The position numbers and the translations under genes were made by a program. Below are positions 1 to 8,532 of a stretch of 52,218 nucleotides of DNA, one piece after another. This DNA is from an uncultured Acidimicrobiales bacterium (GTDB lineage: Bacteria > Actinomycetota > Acidimicrobiia > Acidimicrobiales > AC-14), in assembly GCA_902805665.1 (NCBI GenBank), contig CADCTB010000152.1:1-52218 (forward strand). The letters run 5' to 3'. The notes below the pieces were generated by a model. That model had not been told where the DNA came from. It saw only the letters and a list, made by a program, of their open reading frames with translations, and ran no database searches. Position 1 is the first letter of the stretch. Each line of letters begins with the position of its first letter.

Positions 1-1
1 T

Positions 2-1972
2 CCGGTCGAGGCCCTCGCCGCCTCGCTCGATGCGCTGGATGTCGGCGACGATCGCGTCGGTGCCCTTAGGGAGCACCTCGGCCGGCTTCCGGGCTGGGCC
101 GGGTACGCGCGCTGGAACGACGAGTGGGCTCCGCCCGACGACCATCGCCCCTCGTTGCGCCTCGTGGACCTGCTCGCCGCGCAGGTGGCTGCAACGGCAG
201 CGGCGGCCCATGGCGCCGCTGCTCAGCATCCCCCGCAGCTCCCGGACGAGGAGGCCGAGAACGAGAAGCTCCTCGAGGACCGGGTGGCGACGGTGCTCTC
301 CGCTCTCGGGAGCAATTCCGACGATCCCTTCGTCACGTCTGCCGTGCGGGGCGTCCTGCAGCAGGTGCCGCCGCCGCTGCGGAAGTCGATGTGGCTCGAG
401 GCGCAGGAGGGTAACTTCCGAGATCGTCTGCTGGGACTGATGACCCGCTTGGACCCTGGCCCGGTAACCGAGCGGCCGGACGCACAAGCGGTCTTCTGCA
501 TCGACGCCCGCTCGGAGGGCCTGCAACGGCACCTACAGGCATGCGGCCCCTACGACACCTTCGGGTTCGCCGGGTTCTTCGGCGTTCCCGTGCGCTGGAC
601 GCCGCTCGGCTCGACCGAGAGCGAGGCGCGCTGCCCGGTGCTGTTGAAGCCTGAACACGATGTCGCCGAGCGGCCGCTCGTCCCTGACGGTGCCCTCGGC
701 TACCTCACCGCGCAGCGAACCACCGGCGCAGGACAAGAGGCCTTCCACGCGGCCAAAGGGAGCCTGGTCGGTCCGTTCGCGCTGGCCGAGGCGGCGGGTT
801 ACCTCATGGGTCCGGCGGCCGCGGCCCGGACGCTGGCACCAGGCTTTGTCCGTCGCCTGAAAGGACTGACGGCGCGCCGAGTCGCCCCCCCGCAGACACG
901 ACCGGCTGTCGAGGCGGAGAACGACGACAGCTCCGGCTTGGCGCTCGAGGAGCGGGTCTCGTTCGGGAAGAACATCGTCGGCACCATGGGCATGACCCGC
1001 TTCGCCCGGCTCGTCGTGTTCTGCGGGCACGGCAGCCACAACGTCAACAACCCGCACGCATCCTCCTATGACTGCGGCGCGTGCGGCGGCGCTCCCGGTG
1101 GCCCGAGCGCCCGCGTGGCAGTGGCCATCCTCAACGACCCTGGGGTCCGCGCCGGCCTCAAAGAGCAAGGCATCATGGTGCCCGACGACACCCTCTTCGT
1201 TGCCGCCCAGCACGACACCGTCTCCGACGTAGTGACCGTTCTCGACCGCCAGGCCGTGCCGGACAGCCACGAGCCGCTGGTCGCGGCCTTCGAGCGCGAC
1301 GTGGCGGTGGCCGGCGAACGGCTCGCACGCGAGCGCGCCGGGCGGCTCCCGGGAAACCCGCAGACGGTCCGGGTCCGTGGGTACGACTGGGCGCAGGTGC
1401 GTCCCGAGTGGGGGCTCGCCGGCAATGCTGCGTTCGTTGTCGGGCCCCGCTCGATCACGGCCGGGCTCGACTTGGCTTGTCGCGTGTTCCTGCACGCCTA
1501 CGATGCCGAGGGCGATGACGACGGCAGCGCCCTGGAGACGATCATGACCGCGCCGCTCGTCGTCGGCCAGTGGATCTCCGCTCAGTACTACTTCTCTGCG
1601 GTCGACCCCGACCAGTTCGGCGCGGGAGACAAGACGCTGCACAACCCGGTGGGCGGCATCGGCGTCGTCCTCGGTGAGGGTGGCGACCTCCAGGTCGGCC
1701 TCCCCGCACAGGCGGTGGGTGTTGGCGACCGTCGCATGCATGAACCGCTGCGCCTGCTCGCGGTCATCCAGGCGCCCCTCGAGCGCATCGAGGCGATCAT
1801 CCAGCGCAATCAGGTGCTCCGAGAACTGATCGGCGGGAAGTGGATCACCGTGGCCGGCCGTTCGCACGGGGACGAGCACTGGTCCATCCGCAGCCCGGGC
1901 GGCACGTGGACAACGTGGCGTCCCGCCGACGACAGCGTGGATCACTCCAACGCCTCACTGGAGGTTCGCTGA
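2..1972 (+). CDS. dabA: Probable inorganic carbon transporter subunit DabA (UPF0753/DUF2309), 5'-truncated by window edge
   Basis: Frame 2 is open from base 2 (PVEALAASLDALDVGDDRVGALREHLGRLPGWAGYARWNDEW...). Motifs FCIDARSEGLQRHL, GFAGFFGVPV, CGHGSHNVNNPHASSYDCGACGG are typical of DabA (Cys/Asp/His/Cys metal site). Confidence 0.93.
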   Translation, partial: PVEALAASLDALDVGDDRVGALREHLGRLPGWAGYARWNDEWAPPDDHRPSLRLVDLLAAQVAATAAAAHGAAAQHPPQLPDEEAENEKLLEDRVATVLSALGSNSDDPFVTSAVRGVLQQVPPPLRKSMWLEAQEGNFRDRLLGLMTRLDPGPVTERPDAQAVFCIDARSEGLQRHLQACGPYDTFGFAGFFGVPVRWTPLGSTESEARCPVLLKPEHDVAERPLVPDGALGYLTAQRTTGAGQEAFHAAKGSLVGPFALAEAAGYLMGPAAAARTLAPGFVRRLKGLTARRVAPPQTRPAVEAENDDSSGLALEERVSFGKNIVGTMGMTRFARLVVFCGHGSHNVNNPHASSYDCGACGGAPGGPSARVAVAILNDPGVRAGLKEQGIMVPDDTLFVAAQHDTVSDVVTVLDRQAVPDSHEPLVAAFERDVAVAGERLARERAGRLPGNPQTVRVRGYDWAQVRPEWGLAGNAAFVVGPRSITAGLDLACRVFLHAYDAEGDDDGSALETIMTAPLVVGQWISAQYYFSAVDPDQFGAGDKTLHNPVGGIGVVLGEGGDLQVGLPAQAVGVGDRRMHEPLRLLAVIQAPLERIEAIIQRNQVLRELIGGKWITVAGRSHGDEHWSIRSPGGTWTTWRPADDSVDHSNASLEVR

Positions 1973-2106
1973 GCACATCGACTACACCATGCACTCCTAC
2001 GCGGCCGAGACGCCGCACGGCACGCGGTACCAGGGCAACGGATCGGGCCCCGAGCCCGACTCATCACGACCACGCCAGCCGCCGGTGCCACTAGACTGGG
2101 TGCGGC

Positions 2107-2178
2107 GGCGGCGTGGCCGAGTGGTTTAGGCAAGGGCCTGCAAAGCCCTGTACAGGAGTTCGATTCTCCTCGCCGCCT
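2107..2178 (+). tRNA. tRNA-Cys (anticodon GCA)
   Basis: GGCGGCG acceptor stem pairs with CGCCGCC, discriminator T; anticodon loop CTGCAAA inside GGGC/GCCC; T-arm GGAG-TTCGATT-CTCC. TAGACT -10-like box at 2092-2097. Confidence 0.95.
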
Positions 2179-2195
2179 CAATACAGAAGTCCAGG

Positions 2196-2460
2196 TCAGG
2201 GGCATTCTTCAGGGGTGCCCCTGATTGACGTGTGGGCCCCTCCAGACCCCCCTTTTTGCGTCCTCTGTGTCCCCGGGTATACCGAGAGGCCTCGGGAAGC
2301 AGCGTCAGCGACCCCGGGAAGCGCGTCGTCGAGGCCCTCCGCGATGTCCGCGTCGAGATCCGGGAAGAGCTGGCCGTCGCGGTCGAGGGGTGACCTGGAC
2401 GCTCGAATGGCCCATGCGAGCCTGGATCGCCTTCGGCCGCGACAGTCGGGCCAGCGGGAC
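2196..2460 (-). pseudogene. Tyrosine recombinase/integrase C-terminal remnant
   Basis: Minus strand reads VPLARLSRPKAIQARMGHSSVQVT, then with one extra C (frameshift) LDRDGQLFPDLDADIAEGLDDAL. This matches the C-terminal pattern PKAIQARMGHSSxQVTLDRYGxLFPDLD. The catalytic Tyr position reads Asp (GAC). Confidence 0.72.
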
Positions 2461-2853
2461 ATCAGCAGCGATGGACCACGGCCCGTTCCGACCCCGATGT
2501 AGCCCCCCAGAACGGCTCCTATCAGGGGCCGAACTCGGTCTCGGCCCCGGTCAGACATGGCTGTGGTCATGGGCGACATCTTCGGCCTTGAGGTAGGCCT
2601 CCTCATCGATGGCCGCTACCGCCGCCTTCGCCGGTGCCATCAGCTGCAGCACGACGTCGAACCCCAGACGGGGAAGTGGAAGCGGAGGAGCAGTCACCGG
2701 CCGGTAGATGGCCGACTTGCCGGCGCCGGTGGGCCGCCGGCCGCGACGTCGCGGCCGGCGGCTGCGGCCCGGGTGGCCTCCTCCCGGCGGGGGCGGACTG
2801 CTCGAAGCCGAAGGTCTGGCGGGCCAGCCGGCGGAGGCTGGCAGTGGCCAGCC

Positions 2854-3021
2854 CTACAGCCCCCGGACGGTGGGCTCGTCGCCCGGCAGGTCGTCCTCGA
2901 AGCCGTCGCCTTCCTCCCGGCCCTCCTCCGATCCGCGAATGAAGGCCTGCTCGGGATCGGTGCCGTGGCCCAGCATGACATCGAGGAGATCGTCATTTGG
3001 CCGACCGATGATGTGGCTCAT
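2854..3021 (-). CDS. Small acidic protein of unknown function (55 aa)
   Basis: MSHIIGRPNDDLLDVMLGHGTDPEQAFIRGSEEGREEGDGFEDDLPGDEPTVRGL*; GC-rich third positions; upstream GGAAGGAACAAAGCC-ATG provides a Shine-Dalgarno. Below the size cut of the ORF track. Confidence 0.5.
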   Translation of the reverse strand: MSHIIGRPNDDLLDVMLGHGTDPEQAFIRGSEEGREEGDGFEDDLPGDEPTVRGL

Positions 3022-3159
3022 GGCTTTGTTCCTTCCCGCCGGCGGCGCCTCCTAGACGCCCACGGCGGCGAGGACGGCGTCGACCAGGGCGGCGGGAGTG
3101 ACGGCGTGCTCCTGCGACCTCCAGGTAGCGCGGTCGGCGATCGGGTTCTGAGGGCCGGT

Positions 3160-3915
3160 TCACCCGAGGTCCAGTACGTCTCCAACTTCGATGCGTCCGG
3201 GTGTGTCCACCGACGCCCACACGCCGAAGGTCCCGGCGTGGTGGCGGGCGACCGTCCGGTACATGTCGACGTCGGAGTCCAGACCCGGTTGGGCTCTGGT
3301 CACCATGGTGCAGCGGGCACACGCCTCGGTCACCATGAGGCGGGCCTCGCCGACTCGAAGCATTCGGCCGCACCACTGATCTTCCACCCAGCCCTCGCCA
3401 TCGACCTCCACGACGAGGTTGGGGCGGAATCGCCGGACGTCCCAGGTGCCACTGGGAAATGCGGCTGCCCCGGCGCGGAGACTGGCGGTGGTGAGGACAT
3501 GCAGCGGGTAGGCGTCGACGAACCGGCCGGAGGGCATCGTCCACTCGATCACGGCGCTGGACTCGTCGGTCGGATCATCGAAGAACTCGCCGACCGCGGG
3601 AGTCTCCTGGTCCGAATGGACAAGGACCACCGGGCGTCCGAGCCACGAAGACAGAGCAGCGTCGGTCTCGGGGCCGGTGCCCCTCACCTCGCTCCCATCC
3701 GGTAGCCGCAACTCGGGCTCACCGGCACTATCCAGGCGGGCAGCGGCCAAGAGAAGCCGTCGTTCACGCCGGGCGGTGAGCACCTTCATCGTCCCGGTGT
3801 CTCGGATCGCCCACACCCGATCACCCTCGACGCCGTCAGTCTCGATCCAGGCTGCCGTCATTGACTCTCCCTGCAGCGACTTCACCGGATGGCGCCAGAT
3901 CTCGCCGAGTCGCAT
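3160..3915 (-). CDS. MOSC domain-containing protein (MOSC N-terminal beta-barrel + MOSC)
   Basis: MRLGEIWRHPVKSLQGESM...GVEGDRVWAIRD...RFRPNLVVEVDG...ACARCTMVTRAQPGLDSD. Confidence 0.88.
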   Translation of the reverse strand: MRLGEIWRHPVKSLQGESMTAAWIETDGVEGDRVWAIRDTGTMKVLTARRERRLLLAAARLDSAGEPELRLPDGSEVRGTGPETDAALSSWLGRPVVLVHSDQETPAVGEFFDDPTDESSAVIEWTMPSGRFVDAYPLHVLTTASLRAGAAAFPSGTWDVRRFRPNLVVEVDGEGWVEDQWCGRMLRVGEARLMVTEACARCTMVTRAQPGLDSDVDMYRTVARHHAGTFGVWASVDTPGRIEVGDVLDLG

Positions 3916-4180
3916 GCCTTATGAACGCATGGCACGCATCAGGGCTTCGATGGCGCTCCGTTCACCTGCGTCGGTCGCGACCCGGCGAACCACAATCCCG
4001 TCCCCTACGAAGGGTGCGGCTGACTGGGACACAGGGACCTCCAGGCCCGCAGCGGGCGTTCCGCGGGATCACATCATGATTCACCCGTCGCGGAGCGGCG
4101 TCGACGAGTCGGCGGAGTGTCTCGACACCGTCCTCTGGCGTCCATGTCACGAGAGTGGTTGACGCCGACCGCCTGTTGCA

Positions 4181-4255
4181 TGAGCATGGGAGCCTCAGTG
4201 AAAGCTGAGGCCCCTTGAGCCCTCGCCAAGGCGAGGGCTCTTGCGGTTGTGCTCA
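4181..4255. other. Structured intergenic element: two adjacent perfect hairpins enclosed by an outer stem
   Basis: Outer TGAGCA (4181-4186)/TGCTCA (4250-4255); hairpin 1 GCCTCAGT-GAAA-GCTGAGGC (4192-4211; last pair T.G); hairpin 2 GAGCCCTCGCC-AA-GGCGAGGGCTC (4217-4240). Confidence 0.6.
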
Positions 4256-4849
4256 GGTACCCAGAGTGCGGCGCATGACCACTCGTCGCGCCGACGGCTC
4301 GGCGACACAGGTGAATCCGCATTCAGCAAAACGCCGCTGCTTGCCGACGTAGTCGTCCTGCGACTTGGGGTAGGCGTCGGCGATCGGGAACCCTTCGACG
4401 GCAGTGGCGCCGTGGGCCCTGGCCTGCTCCACGGCGGCGGCGATGAGCGCACGGGTCACGCCGGTGCGCCGGTGTCCGACCCGGACGAAGAAGCAGGGGA
4501 GGAGCCACACGTCGTCGTCCTCCCTCGCGTCGCGACCTCTGAGGATCGTCGCCCGCGGTCCGATCGCCCGGGGATACCGAGACCTCGGACCGGTCGCCAG
4601 CCATCCGATCGGTCGGTCCTCCTGGTACGCGAGAAGGCCGAGCGGAGGGTCGGCGGTTCCGGCCAGTGTCTCGAACGCATGGCGGTTGGAACCATCTCGC
4701 CAGCCGGCGCGAACCTCCTTCGCCGGGTTGATGAACCACATGCACCAGCACCCCCGGGTGGCCGAGTTGGTCTGGAAGAGCTCGGCCACGTCGTCGAGCC
4801 GATCGGCCGTAACGGGATGAACGTCCACCAGCCAGATCATCGCGAACAA
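4253..4849 (-). CDS. GNAT family N-acetyltransferase
   Basis: LGLLAYQEDRPIGWLATGPR...VWLLPCFFVRVGHRRTGVTRALIAAAVEQARAHGATAVEGFP: acetyl-CoA binding region arrangement. Confidence 0.8.
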   Translation of the reverse strand: MFAMIWLVDVHPVTADRLDDVAELFQTNSATRGCWCMWFINPAKEVRAGWRDGSNRHAFETLAGTADPPLGLLAYQEDRPIGWLATGPRSRYPRAIGPRATILRGRDAREDDDVWLLPCFFVRVGHRRTGVTRALIAAAVEQARAHGATAVEGFPIADAYPKSQDDYVGKQRRFAECGFTCVAEPSARRVVMRRTLGT

Positions 4850-4875
4850 TCGCCGCCGGCGCAGCGAGAGGCGGC

Positions 4876-5907
4876 TCAGCTCAGACTGTCGTACCAGGCG
4901 ACGAGACGTCGGGCCCGACCGCCATCAGCCAGGACATCGGTTGCGTCGACCCATTGGTCGACGGCTCCCACGAGCGGAAGTGACCGTAGGACGGGGTCGT
5001 CGATCGCCTCGACGCAGGCCTCGGCGAAGCGGTGGCCGTCGATGACCCGGAATGGCCGGTCGTGGAAGTGCCGCACCGTGGGCGTCTCGGGATGGCTGAT
5101 CCCCGACGCGTTGTGCCGCCGAGCCACCTCCTCGTACGCGCCGACCAGCGCCTCCTCGCGTGCCGGGTGGTCGTCGGCGGCCAGGGCGGCGGCCAGGAAC
5201 GGGCCAACGCTTGGGGCGGCAAGGAGACGGACGAACGCGGTACCCAGCCACTTGCCATAGGGGGCGTAGCTCCGTTCGAGGAGGAAGCACAGCCGCATGA
5301 GGTCGCGTACGAGCCGGGCCGCGACAATCCGCGATCCGAGGTCGTCACCGGCATCGGCTGTCCTCCCGACGAACGCCTCCTCCTGGGCGATCCGCCTCCA
5401 CTGGGAGGCCAGCAACCACCGCCAGACATCGACCGGATACCACGTCAGCGATGACCGGATGGACCCGAGCTCACGCAGGCCGTCATGGAACACCCGGCCC
5501 GACGTGGTCTCCAGCAACAGCTGCTGGGGCAGAGCCAGCCAGTCCATGGTCGACAAGCCTTGTCTTGGGTCGACGGCGAGCCTGTGGGTGAACCAGTCTC
5601 CGAGTGTCCAGACATCCACGTGCTTCCGGAAGGGGATCTGATCGGAGCCGATCGTCGTCGGCCATCCGAGATGCTCCGCGGGAAGCCCCTCGATCGCACG
5701 CCGCGCCGCATCGATGTCGCGCTCGTCGACGAACACCTGGAGTCGGGGGCCCCAGTAGTGATCGGTGGAGCGGATGTCGTCGTAGCCGAGGACGTCGGAG
5801 CCCGGACCGATCAGCGCGGCGGAATGGACGGTTCCCGCGAGACGCGGACCGACCTCGAGCTCGTAGAACGACTGCGCCAGGTCCAGCCCAGGGTGAAACG
5901 CCGGCAT
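4876..5907 (-). CDS. DUF4037 domain-containing protein
   Basis: LIGPGSDVLGYDDIRSTDHYWGPRLQVFV...; CFLLERSYAPYGKWLGTAF. Confidence 0.85.
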   Translation of the reverse strand: MPAFHPGLDLAQSFYELEVGPRLAGTVHSAALIGPGSDVLGYDDIRSTDHYWGPRLQVFVDERDIDAARRAIEGLPAEHLGWPTTIGSDQIPFRKHVDVWTLGDWFTHRLAVDPRQGLSTMDWLALPQQLLLETTSGRVFHDGLRELGSIRSSLTWYPVDVWRWLLASQWRRIAQEEAFVGRTADAGDDLGSRIVAARLVRDLMRLCFLLERSYAPYGKWLGTAFVRLLAAPSVGPFLAAALAADDHPAREEALVGAYEEVARRHNASGISHPETPTVRHFHDRPFRVIDGHRFAEACVEAIDDPVLRSLPLVGAVDQWVDATDVLADGGRARRLVAWYDSLS

Positions 5908-6014
5908 GTCGAGGAGCCTACGGAGAACGAACGGCTCACCTGTCGTGGGCTCGTGGCTCGGTGCCTATCAGGCCCTCCCGACCAGACCCTCTTCGACCGA
6001 TCATCGGCGCCCGG

Positions 6015-6812
6015 TCAATGACGCCGGCTGTCCCTCTCCAGACGGGCTGCCGTCTCCCGGTAGCGGACGCCGGGGATGAAGTGGACACCGTCGAAGGCGC
6101 CGGTATCACCGATCGACTCAGCCAGTTGGCATGCCAGCTCCACGCCGGCATGTCGGTCGTGCTCGATTGCATCGATCCAACGCGCGGGGACGGTGATCTC
6201 CGGGATAGCAGCGGCGAGCTTGCGGGCCATAGGCGCGCTCGGCAGAACCATCACGCCCGCGTAGACCCGACCGTCGAACTCGATGGTGTCCCGCCAGGCC
6301 AGCAGCTTCTCGACGTCGAAGGACACCTGGACGAACAGGAAGTCAGCCTCGTGCTTCCATGCCGGCAGCGGCTGCAGCCGCGTCGTCACGCCGGCCCGAA
6401 AGCCGTCGGCGTGACCCTGGTGGGCCTGGCTGAACCGGCGGAGGTCCTCGATCATCGACCGCACTGTCAGTTGGCCGGTCCGCGCGCCCGACACCGGGGC
6501 GTCGCCGTAGACGAAGAGGAATTCGTCGACGCCGTAGGCGGCACCGGTGAGGAGATCCCGTTGGAACCCGAGCGCGTTGCGATCCCGGGCGTTCAGACAC
6601 GCGATGGACCGCCCGCCCATCCGGTCGACCTCGTGGGCGACGGCGACGCTGGACACCGTCGCCCGGCCCACGTGGTTGTCGGGGATCAAGTAGGCGGAGG
6701 CGATCTTGCTCAGGACCCCTATCTGATGACGGACGTGCATCAGGTCCGGCTTGGTCGGCGGCTCGATCTCGCAGATCCACTCGAACGCCCGGCCGCTCAC
6801 GCCGGCAGACAT
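6015..6812 (-). CDS. Methylenetetrahydrofolate reductase family protein
   Basis: FEWICEIEPPTKPDL...NHVGRATVSSVAVAHEVDRMGGRSIACLNARDRNALGFQRDLLTGAAYGVDEFLFVYGDAP. Start chosen at internal Met (MSAGVSGR) to avoid overlap with the divergent gene. Confidence 0.78.
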   Translation of the reverse strand: MSAGVSGRAFEWICEIEPPTKPDLMHVRHQIGVLSKIASAYLIPDNHVGRATVSSVAVAHEVDRMGGRSIACLNARDRNALGFQRDLLTGAAYGVDEFLFVYGDAPVSGARTGQLTVRSMIEDLRRFSQAHQGHADGFRAGVTTRLQPLPAWKHEADFLFVQVSFDVEKLLAWRDTIEFDGRVYAGVMVLPSAPMARKLAAAIPEITVPARWIDAIEHDRHAGVELACQLAESIGDTGAFDGVHFIPGVRYRETAARLERDSRRH

Positions 6813-6899
6813 TATCCAGTGACACGCCGACCTCCGCTTCCAGAATCCGTCGGATGGCCCCAGTTTCCGGGTGGCCCCCGCGGGTAGGCGTTGTCGATC

Positions 6900-7694
6900 A
6901 TGGCGATTGCCGACCACCAACCGACCGTCTCACTCCCCGGGGGCGGAGCGCTGCCGCTGGTCGGCCTTGGGACGTGGGAGATGACCGGATCCCAGTGCTA
7001 CCGGGCCGTCCGTCATGCCCTTGACGTCGGCTACCGCCACATCGACACCGCGACCATGTACCGCAACGAGCGCGACGTCGGCCGGGCCGTACGGGACAGC
7101 GGCGTCCGACGTGAAGAGGTGTTCGTGACGACCAAGCTGCGCCCCAGCGATGCCGGGCGCGAGCGCAGCACGCTCGAGGGCAGCCTGCGGGCACTGGGAA
7201 TGGACTACGTCGATCTGTGGCTCATCCACTGGCCACCCGGCGGGACCGGAGCACAGGTGTGGAGGCGCTTCCTCGCTCTCCGTGACGAAGCGAAGGCGCG
7301 CGCCGTCGGCGTCAGCAACTACGCCACCAGCCAACTGGACGAGCTCGACCGCGCGACCGGCGAGCGTCCGCACGTGAACCAGATCCGCTGGGGCCCCGCC
7401 CTGCACGACCCGGAGGAGCTGCTGGCCCATCGCCGGCGCGGCGTTGTTCTCGAGGGCTACAGCCCGTTCAAGACCACCGACCTGCGTCACCCGGTGCTCG
7501 CCGAGGTGGCGGGGCGCCACGGGGTGACCCCTGCCCAGGTCGTGATCAGATGGCACATCGACCACGGAGTGGTGGTCATTCCCAAGTCGGGCACGCCCGA
7601 ACGGATCGCCGCCAACTTCGACGTCTTCCGCTTCTCGCTGGACGAGGAGGACCTGGACCGTGTCGACTCTCTCTCGAGAGTGGTGCGCCGGTAG
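6900..7694 (+). CDS. Aldo/keto reductase (DkgA-like)
   Basis: LPLVGLGTWEM...GYRHIDTATMYRNERDVGRAV...DYVDLWLIHWP...GVSNY...VVIPKSGTPERIAAN. Confidence 0.93.
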   Translation: MAIADHQPTVSLPGGGALPLVGLGTWEMTGSQCYRAVRHALDVGYRHIDTATMYRNERDVGRAVRDSGVRREEVFVTTKLRPSDAGRERSTLEGSLRALGMDYVDLWLIHWPPGGTGAQVWRRFLALRDEAKARAVGVSNYATSQLDELDRATGERPHVNQIRWGPALHDPEELLAHRRRGVVLEGYSPFKTTDLRHPVLAEVAGRHGVTPAQVVIRWHIDHGVVVIPKSGTPERIAANFDVFRFSLDEEDLDRVDSLSRVVRR

Positions 7695-7714
7695 ACGTTC
7701 ATCCTCGCCGGATC

Positions 7715-7734
7715 CCGCCGTCGTCCGACGGCGG
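7715..7734 (+). terminator. Hairpin, candidate terminator of the aldo/keto reductase
   Basis: CCGCCGTCG-TC-CGACGGCGG perfect 9-bp inverted repeat about 20 bp after the stop; no T-tract. Confidence 0.45.
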
Positions 7735-7799
7735 TGCTTCACATCAGCGGGCGGGGCGAGTACCTTCCTCGGCGGTGAGTCGCGTGGGGGACGGGATCG

Positions 7800-8318
7800 T
7801 TGACTGAGAGATCAATCCCATTCAGTGAGCTGCTGGCCGGGTATGGCACCACGACCATCGGCGAAGGCATGGCCATCGAGTCCGTCTTCGCACTCCTCAA
7901 GGTCCGCGCCGAGGACGGCCGGGCCGAATGGTCGGTTCGCAGCGGTGGCTCGGCGCTGACCCTGGAAGAGCTGCTGGGGGTCCTTGACGGCCTCACGACC
8001 TCGCTGCGGGAGCGGCTGACCAGGGCGTGGAAAGGCTCGCTCCGCCCGGATCCGCCTGCCGCGACCACCAGCGACCAGCGGCCACCGGGACCCATCCCGT
8101 TCAGCGAGCTACTGGCCGGCCTCGAAACGCTGGGCGTCGCAGACGAGCATCTCATCGAGTCGGTCTTCGCCGTCATCAAGGCTCGCCGAGTCGACGGGGT
8201 GCCCGTGTGGTACGTCCGTTCCGCCGAGATGAGGCTCAGCTCAGAGGAGCTCCTGGGTGCTCTGGAGGGCTACGCAGCCACCGTCCGACAGGACCTGGCT
8301 GCGTCGTGGAGATGGTGA
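7800..8318 (+). CDS. Uncharacterised protein with two tandem copies of the same ~75-aa domain
   Basis: SIPFSELLAGYGTTTIGEGMAIESVFALLKVRAEDGRAEWSVRSGGSALTLEELLGVLDGLTTSLRERLTRAW repeats as PIPFSELLAGLETLGVADEHLIESVFAVIKARRVDGVPVWYVRSAEMRLSSEELLGALEGYAATVRQDLAASW. TTG start. Confidence 0.8.
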   Translation: MTERSIPFSELLAGYGTTTIGEGMAIESVFALLKVRAEDGRAEWSVRSGGSALTLEELLGVLDGLTTSLRERLTRAWKGSLRPDPPAATTSDQRPPGPIPFSELLAGLETLGVADEHLIESVFAVIKARRVDGVPVWYVRSAEMRLSSEELLGALEGYAATVRQDLAASWRW

Positions 8319-8532
8319 CTGCATAGACAAGGTCGCAGGTCGGGGTGCCGGCTGGCCGTCTACGTCAGATGTCTCGTTCTGATCCGAGTCACTGGGCCGA
8401 TGCGCGGGCGCTCGGCCGTTGCGAGACTGCGGGCAGCGTCAAGGGGAACTGCGCCGTCACGCCTCGATTGGGGAGTGGGGGTGGCGGAGAAGCGCGCTCG
8501 TGTACGGACGCGCCGGTGAGGAGGAGGGTGTG

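Noticed and set aside
533-1945. 470-aa minus-strand ORF opposite dabA
   Set aside because: Antisense of a clear DabA coding frame; no recognisable motifs.
2113-2502. ORF starting MAEWFRQGPAKPCTGVRFSSPP
   Set aside because: Begins inside tRNA-Cys; the first residues are a translation of the tRNA.
2557-3705. 382-aa plus-strand ORF
   Set aside because: Overlaps the MOSC gene and the small acidic ORF on the other strand; composition is that of a shadow frame.
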